Source: Pleurotus djamor
Taxonomy: Eukaryota; Basidiomycota; Agaricomycetes; Agaricales; Pleurotaceae
Direction: 5' to 3'
Length of the DNA stretch: 64,000 nt
Assembly: GCA_029747585.1 (NCBI GenBank)
Contig: JAPEVF010000024.1
Span: 62,001 to 126,000, forward strand
Shown: one piece after another, positions 57,958 to 64,000 of the stretch
Numbering within the stretch: the first letter of the stretch is position 1
How the letters are laid out: each line of letters starts with the position of its first letter
Translations under genes and position numbers: made by a program
Notes under the pieces: model-generated
What the model saw: the letters and a program-made list of their open reading frames with translations, nothing else
Told to the model about the DNA's origin: nothing
Databases searched by the model: none

Positions 57958-59600
57958 ATGAAACTCCTCGACCTACCACCAGAGCTCCTCCTTCAAATAT
58001 TGGACCGAGCGAGCCCACTTTCGTGTATCCGCTGCAGACAAGTACTAGCCTCATCTCTGGGCGCAACGAGACGAGCAATTACTCACCACATTTAGGCTTG
58101 CCATTTACTCCAAAAACTCGTCGAAGAAGAGGCCTCGATCCAGTATAAGATCGAGCTCTACGCTGCCGGAATGGTTGACTCACCATCTTGCAATCTCCCT
58201 ACCTCATCGCGTCTAGACGCACTCCGAGCATATCAAGATGCTTGGTCGCGTTTAAAGTGGACCGGGGAGCTGCAACTCGATTTTGATCCGTTAACCTGGA
58301 CCATGGTCGGTGATGTCCTAGCTATGGTCGACGAATCCGGGAACTTCTTGTTCCAAACCATCCCATCAACACTTCGGCGTCAGAAACCTGGTCGACAATG
58401 GTCATTTTCCTCGGGGACGCTCACAGAAGATTTTGGCGTTGACCTGTCCCAAAACCTCATCATTTTTCTGACCGGAGTCGAAGGAACCAATGCGTACGTT
58501 AAATAATTCACGCTGGAGTGCAGGTTGATCGTTTACCTCTGCAGAACCGTGTCCTCTGTTAAAGTTCACATACGCTCACTTGAGGATGGGACGCTGCATC
58601 CAGCAGCCAGAGGCGATGCTCACCTTGATATGCCATACGTAAAAGGTGCGGCGTATGCCATTCTTATCCGTGGTTCGCTCGCCATTGCCATGTATATGAT
58701 TGCCAATCCGACGTTACATACCACGTTTCGAATCTTCGATTGGAAAAGTGGTGCTCCAATCCCCCTGGTCTGTCCAGAGGTCCTCCGATCGTGAAAATAT
58801 CACTTACAATTAAACAGAGCCCTAAAGATGGTATAGAAATCCAGGACCTTGCATTTATAAATGAAAGATACCTCCTCCTCGGTGTCAAAGAGGAAAACCT
58901 TGAAGACTCAAATTCACCCACTTTATACTTGCTTGTGTGGGATCTACAAGAAGATTGTTCAATATGCAAACTGAATATCACCCTCGATGAGCCTTGTCGG
59001 CACCCTCAAGTGACCATCACGCCCGATTACCCCATCTATGCTTCGCCTTCAGACACCTTTTCGCCATCGCCAGATACACAAAGCTTCTCCGTTATATACT
59101 CTGAACATACCATTCTTCTGTGCGCGTCCACTCTGCAGAATCTCATACAAAAGGCATCAACCCTCTCTGATTCCATTTGTCTCGAGGTCGAATGGACGTC
59201 ATGGGGCTCAGAGACTATCGCTTTCTGTGATGAGACCGATATAGACTCTTTACACTGTCATGCCTTTGGGAAGAAGTTGGCCACGCTAGACATCGTTGAT
59301 AGTACTCTGCGTCTCTTTGATTTCAACAGGCGTGCGGTCCTCCGCCGACAATACGTGGACCGCGATGACGATGACGACGATGTCTGTGTAGTCCACGAGG
59401 ACCCCTCTGATTTTCCTGTCCTTATAAAAGCTGTCTCTCCCTCCCATCTCCCCTTCAGTCAAATCCAGAAGAAGTTACAGACCAAGGCTGATATTAGCGA
59501 TGCAGCGGGACTGGTGATCAATTCTGAGGCCATCCTTGTAGCCCTGGTGAGCCCGTTCTTCCAAATCGTCTTCGCCTCCAAGTTATTGACGTATCGTTAA
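57958..59600 (+). CDS. F-box domain protein
   Basis: ATG 57958 starts the F-box: MKLLDLPPELLLQILDRASP then LSCIRCRQ, interrupted by an intron, then ACHLLQKLVEEEASIQYKIE. A further stretch typical of Agaricomycete F-box proteins follows: LYAAGMVDSPSCNLPTSSRL, LRAYQDAWSRLKWT. The C-terminal part is a beta-rich, probably propeller-like region without clear WD motifs (for example SFSSGTLTEDFGVDLSQNLI, RIFDWKSGAPIPL, LAFINERYLLLGVKEENL, TLYLLVWDLQEDC, KLATLDIVDSTLRLFDFNRR). An acidic run of Asp lies near 59360. Introns are at about 58045-58095, 58494-58523 (only 30 nt) and 58768-58817. The protein probably recruits an unknown substrate to an SCF ubiquitin ligase through Skp1. Confidence 0.8.
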
Positions 59601-60671
59601 GAACAGTGGATTCCTAATATTGTACTTTTGATCTGGAAGGATGGTAGACATCGCAGATCACAGTATCATGTCAGGTACCCAAATTCTGACCAGAACCCAA
59701 ACTCCACTCTCCTTCCTTGCCTAAAAGACCACGACCACAGACTCTCCCATGTTTAACCGTGACTCGAGGTTTCTTCCTCCCTCGTCGATTCCTTGTGCGT
59801 TTCACAAGGCATTTTTATAGTAAGGCAAAGCGGCTGAGACGAATCTCCCGTGTTTTCAAACATTCTGAGGACCCTGGACGTAAGTACACCATGATCACAT
59901 CTAATTTTGTTTCGTAACCCGCCGACCCAGTTTTGCGAGTTAGTTTCCAGGGGTAATTCTGACTAGGCGAACTCGTCCGTTCACTATTCGGTTGTTCCTT
60001 GTATTGGAACCCATGCAATCAGTTTACTTCTAGGTTCTGGCTTACATCGTCGTAAGTTGTTGAGGAAAGATGTCGACCAGAGGATGACTATTCGTTGATG
60101 GAAGAGTGGCCCGGGGAGATAGGTGGGTGTGCCGGAATCGGAGGAGGAGAAACCCTACTTCTAAGTTGTTGCAGCTTGTTGATCACGTCCGTGACTTTGA
60201 GAGACGGCGACCTCGTTGTACGGTGTTCATTCGGTAGCGCCTCCGCATCGCATCGCGCCCCTTCTATCCTTTTCCCGGGGACATCAAGTTCGTCTAAGTC
60301 CAATAGCCCTTAAACTGAACCTGAACTTGCCATGGTCTTCCATTGAAATGGCGATCGCTATCTATGTACATTCGTCGGCCTGAGTACTGGGTCCTGCAAA
60401 AATACTTCTGATTTGATATACGAGTTGGCGGTGAGCAGGCGTGTTGAAGCAATGTGTAACACAACTGCTCCGAGGGAAATGGCTGATGCATATCATGTAT
60501 ATCCAACAGATACTGTTTGCTTTACGAAACAAAATGTCGAGTACAAGACGTAAAGAGTAGAGCCAGGTACCCTAAGAGTACCGGCTTGTTCTGCAGTGTT
60601 TGCTAGCCGTGGAGTTAGCGGCGTACCGTCAAGCATTCAAGCACCGAAAAAGTGCAAGGATCAAGAAATAA
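59601..60671. other. Convergent intergenic region (F-box / Rrn9-like)
   Basis: About 1.1 kb with no confident gene. A minus-strand stretch at 60088-60303 without an ATG (containing LKVTDVINKLQQLRSR) looks mildly protein-like and could be a decayed or unrecognised exon. No repeats or RNA genes seen. Confidence 0.4.
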
Positions 60672-62810
60672 TTACATCGCACATGTTGAGAAATTATGGG
60701 CGTTTTTTGTTTCTGGCACTTCTGCGCCTAACGGGTCGATCGATATCCAGATCGAGAAAGCTGATGAACAAAAATCATCACATGACGGGAGCGAGTGTAC
60801 CGTTGAGAGAGGAGGTAGCCTTCGAACGAGCTTCAGTCGAAGGAGGACCGACGGAAGCGAGGCGGAGTCTCTTCGAGGCCCTCGTCTCGCGTTTCGAAGA
60901 GGCTTTAAGCGGCGTAGTGAGCGATGGGTGATCAATCAACCAATGAAGAGAATTTACCCTCAGGTTCAGACAGAAATTCGTCAAGATCATGGTCTGCCGA
61001 CTTGCGTGCGCGTTTCTGCCTAGCAGGTGGATCGAAATCTATATCTAGAAAGTTCATGAACAAACGTTATAACACATGAAGGGAGCGAGCATACCGTCAA
61101 CATCGGAGAGGTTTGAGGAGGTAGCCTTCAAACGAGCTTTAGTCGAGGGAGGACCAACAGAGGCGAGTCGGAGTCTTTGCGAGGCTCTCGTCTCGCGTCG
61201 CGAAGAAGCTTTGAAAGGCGGGGAGTGAGCGATGGGTCATAAATCAACCGATGAAAAGAATTTACCCTCAGGTTCGGACAGAAATCCGTCAAGATCATGG
61301 TCTGACGACTTGCGTGCGCGTTTCCGTCTAGCAGGTGGTTCGATATTTACATCTAGAAAGTTCATGAACAAAAGTTATTTATAACACATGAGGCGAGCGA
61401 GCGTACCGCTGACATCAGAGGGGTTTAAGGAGGTAGCCTTCAAACGAGCTTCAGTCGAAGGAGGACCAACAGAGGCGAGGCGGAGTCTCTTTGAGGCCCT
61501 CGTCTCGCGTCGCGAAGAGGCTTTAAGCGGCGTAGTGAGCGATGGGTGATAAATCAGCCAATACAGAGAATTTACCCTCAGGCTCAGAAAGAAATCCGTC
61601 AAGATCATGGTCTGACGACTTGCGGCCGCCCTTCTGTGGTTTCTTGGAAGTCTTCTTAGGTGCTTTCTTGAGCATTTTCTTGGGGCTCTTGGTGGGTGTT
61701 TGATTGGGCCTTTTCTTGGGGGGCTTTCCACGTCTGGGGGCGGGGGTCGCGGCTGCATGAATCAGAGGATGAACATGACATAGTACGCGCGACTCACGTT
61801 CTGGTTCAGGAACCTTCTTCAGCTTGGCTATGGCGCGGGTCTCGTATGTCAAGGGGTTGGATGAGGACGCCTCTGGTCCATCCGGCTGCATAGTTTGAGC
61901 AACATCTTGTGGTTGAGGTGGAAGTTTCAGAAAGTCATTCTCGAATGGGCGTATGATATCTTCAAGGCGACTGCGCGCGGCGTTACGGATCCCAACCCTC
62001 TCAGCTGCTGGATGACGAAGTGAGATGATTTACGAGTAAGAAATGACAGAAGACAAACCAATTGACTCTGAAGGTCCATACAATGCTTCCAATCGTTGTG
62101 TGACGCGAGAAATTACTCTGATTACAGCAACAAAAACAAACTGAATCAAGACGTACAGGACAAAGATGTAGGAGCTAGGTACAGACTGTTCATCAACCAT
62201 ATCACCTCCATGAATCGAAAGGACATCAAGGACGCTCTCCCAATTGGCAGGTTTGGTACGGTCTTGTGTGGACTTGGCGAACAAAGGTAAATGGCTGGCG
62301 ATCAAAGCGAGAACTTGGGATAGTTGATGAGTGGTTACTTGAGTGAGTGAATCGATCCAAGCAGAAGCTCCTTTGTCCATTTCGTCGTCGTCATCGTCTT
62401 CGTAGTACGAAGACATTGCTTGAAGCGCAATAAGCTGGAATTCATCCTCGAGTCCCCATTCCGGGATTAGAACGTCACCCGTCATCAGTGGCCAGCGGGA
62501 CCAGCTAGTTCGTGATTTCCTCTTATCGGGATCCTCGGCTTCCTTGCTCTTCGCAGTTATTTCATCCTTCTTCACTGCATCTGTGGTCGCGACATTGGGA
62601 ACCTCAGGCACAGGCGCNGGGGGGCTCTTGCACATCATCATCTTCGTCGTCCACGTCGTTGGAAGGCTCTCGGGTTGCTAGTAGAGGGTCGCTTGAAAGC
62701 TGCGTAGACAGGTCGAGGACATTGCTCGTCCGTAACGCTCGAAGTAAAGACGAATACTCGGAGAATTCTGCGTGTAAGCGGCCTGGAATCCTGGATCTGT
62801 CCTTGACCAT
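60672..62810 (-). CDS. Rrn9-like RNA polymerase I initiation factor candidate with tandemly repeated C-terminus
   Basis: From ATG 62810: MVKDRSRIPGRLHAEFSEYS then SLLRALRTSNVLDLSTQLSS, resembling the Rrn9 domain of the yeast Pol I upstream activating factor. An acidic stretch, then SRWPLMTGDVLIPEWGLEDE, HQLSQVLALIASHLPLFAKS, VISRVTQRLEALYGPSES and RNAARSRLEDIIRPFENDFL follow. The C-terminal part is basic (RRGKPPKKRPNQTPTKSPKK) and then alternates two small modules, each its own exon: a DHDLDGFLSEPEG module and an ASSRRETRASKRLRLASVGP module. Three tandem copies are in frame with phase-1 introns. The final exon is altered and stops at 60672. Transcription may begin upstream of the chosen ATG; the N at 62849 obscures that. 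An N at 62618 breaks the frame and is best ignored. A nuclear, DNA-associated role is inferred. Confidence 0.6.
60715..61640 (-). repeat. Three tandem ~309-bp exon-intron units (plus a decayed fourth)
   Basis: The landmark sequence TTTACCCTCAGG recurs at 61571, 61261 and 60953 (plus strand), spacing 310 and 308. Each unit contains two short exons and two introns that are alike in both exon and intron sequence. A degraded partial copy follows at about 60715-60790. All exon joins keep the same phase. Confidence 0.9.
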
Positions 62811-63598
62811 CGTGAATTGAGATAGGGGAAAGTTTGAGGCGCTTGCGCNCCCACGCTCTGACAAGTTACTACGCGCATTTCTGACCGTGTGAATAGCTGA
62901 CAAAGAACTGTACAGTAGGGGACTAACCAACCGCAGAGGCCAGCCCCACAGTTCCCCAACTCCTCCACCATCAAGTAAAGTATGTCCGTTTCGTTGAACC
63001 TTTTTTACGTTGCGGAGGCGTATAGCTAACGATACACGTATAGAATGAGAGAGAAGTGGAAGAAGAAGAGATCCCGCAGGCTCAGACGCAAACGCAGAAA
63101 GATGAGAGCCCGTTCCAGTACGTTCTCCAGTGCACCTTCTTCGTATTTTCCGATTCTTATGCGAAATCGCGTTTGCAGAGTAAATGACTGATCGTTCTGC
63201 TGAGCGTGTGTCCTCCCAATGAATGCCACCATCAATTATCTGTGGTTTGAGGCGCCGGATCTCGCGTCGAATAATCAATCCACAACGGTGCTCGTGGTTG
63301 CGTCGCATCGCTTGAAGCAGTGTCTCCCTGGTTCTTGGAGATAAAAACGTGACTTCGCTGATCAAGTTATGAAGAAGCTTACGATAGGTCGTTAAACAAT
63401 GTTGTATCCTTTGAATTTCAATTTTCCTCAAGTTGAAGTCTAGTTGTGATCGAGTCGTGTGCGCGGTTTATGAGTTCATGGTAACGAACGCCTTTCGAAG
63501 TTGATTGGTTGTGCACCACAGTGACGGACTGAACGTGTAGAGTGACATGCAAGCTAGCCTTGCGACGGGATATGTGTAACAGAAAAGTACAAATGATG
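62811..63598. other. Uncertain region upstream of the Rrn9-like gene
   Basis: About 790 bases. On the minus strand one frame is open from about 63431 to 62604 without an ATG. It passes a weak LYR-like segment (LTTYRKLLHNLISEVTF) and would read through the lone N at 62849. A splice from the frame ending GELWGWPLRL (donor near 62925) to an acceptor near 62856 would extend the Rrn9-like protein upstream. Neither possibility is secure. It also contains the 3' end of the next gene. Confidence 0.3.
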
Positions 63599-64000
63599 TC
63601 ATGCTGTCTTTGCCGATCTCATCAACTCCCTCCGAGCTCGCAGTTCTTCATTCTCGTCTGGGCGGCGAGGTTCCATCACAGTATCAACATAAGCGATGGC
63701 CCAAGCCCCACCACCAACTTTCGTCCCACCAAGAACACGAGGTTTGTCTGGGGATTCCGGCATGGCTTCCCAGCGCGCTCGTGTCGGTTGAGTATCCTTG
63801 CGATCTGCAAATAGATGGTGAGCAATGGCGAGGCCACGTAGAGAGTGATGACTTACATAGTAGAGTGGCAGTATGTGCTTCGTATGAACTTCGAGGGTGT
63901 TCGCTGGGCTGGAATTTCGTTCGTTTTGCCGGGGGCGGGAGTTCACTTTCGGGCTCCTCAAAGATGCTCCCTTCAGAGAGTCGACGCTCCACGGGAGTCA
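63599..64000 (-). CDS. Unknown protein, 5' part beyond the window
   Basis: Minus-strand gene ending at 63599. Two exons are visible, joined across an intron at about 63807-63857: VERRLSEGSIFEEPESELPP, AKRTKFQPSEHPRSSYEAHT then ATLLY, continuing RKDTQPTRARWEAMPESPDK, PRVLGGTKVGGGAWAIAYVD and ENEELRARRELMRSAKTA. The sequence is polar and charged; no known domain recognised. The start lies to the right of the window. Confidence 0.5.

Noticed and set aside
62604..63431. Long minus-strand frame with LYR-like segment (TYRKLLHNL)
   Set aside because: No ATG opens it (the apparent start is TTG), the expected downstream LYR/FMC1 motifs are absent, and its 3' half overlaps the Rrn9-like exon.

Overview
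This window is nuclear DNA from a filamentous basidiomycete, most likely a mushroom-forming Agaricomycete. Nearly every gene is split by short introns (about 45-65 nt, GT...AG). The protein families are typical of that class: a Zn2Cys6 factor with fungal-specific domain, a long TPT-family transporter, a fungal HNH-domain protein, an F-box protein and paired GH16 enzymes with GPI-like tails. No bacterial operon, rRNA, tRNA, CRISPR array or transposon was recognised. Single N characters sit next to homopolymer runs, and where they fall in coding sequence they break the frame, which suggests a pyrosequencing-type assembly.

Layout, left to right. 1-25.7 kb is almost all minus strand: a partial P-loop ATPase, a secreted Pro/Ser-rich protein, a RING protein with an acidic tail, a Zn2Cys6 transcription factor, a gene-poor 3.2 kb stretch, a small heat-shock protein, an esterase-like protein lacking the nucleophile serine, a TPT-family transporter with large insertions, an SF1 helicase and a DUF1308 protein. 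26-31 kb holds two tandem GH16 genes on the plus strand with an HNH-domain gene between them on the minus strand. 31.4-36 kb holds a 45-codon OST4 gene divergent from QCR8, then a Ras GTPase-activating protein. 36.4-44.6 kb holds VPS15 and a secreted type-B carboxylesterase. 46.5-54.3 kb holds SNF5 and, convergent to it, the 3'-end processing factor CstF-64/Rna15. 54.7-57.8 kb holds threonyl-tRNA synthetase with a probable double start. 58-64 kb holds an F-box protein, an Rrn9-like protein whose 3' half is three tandem exon-intron copies, and a partial unknown gene.

Most genes are unrelated housekeeping genes in the compact arrangement usual for fungi, so neighbours do not imply a pathway. 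The exception is the GH16 pair, a local duplication of cell-wall or beta-glucan-active enzymes. The features most worth follow-up are the tandem exon-unit amplification (60.7-61.6 kb), the hydrolase lacking its nucleophile, the double-start ThrRS, the very small exons and intron, and the in-frame 12-bp repeat upstream of CstF-64. Exon boundaries were inferred by hand from reading-frame continuity, splice consensus and family knowledge; no database search was possible.
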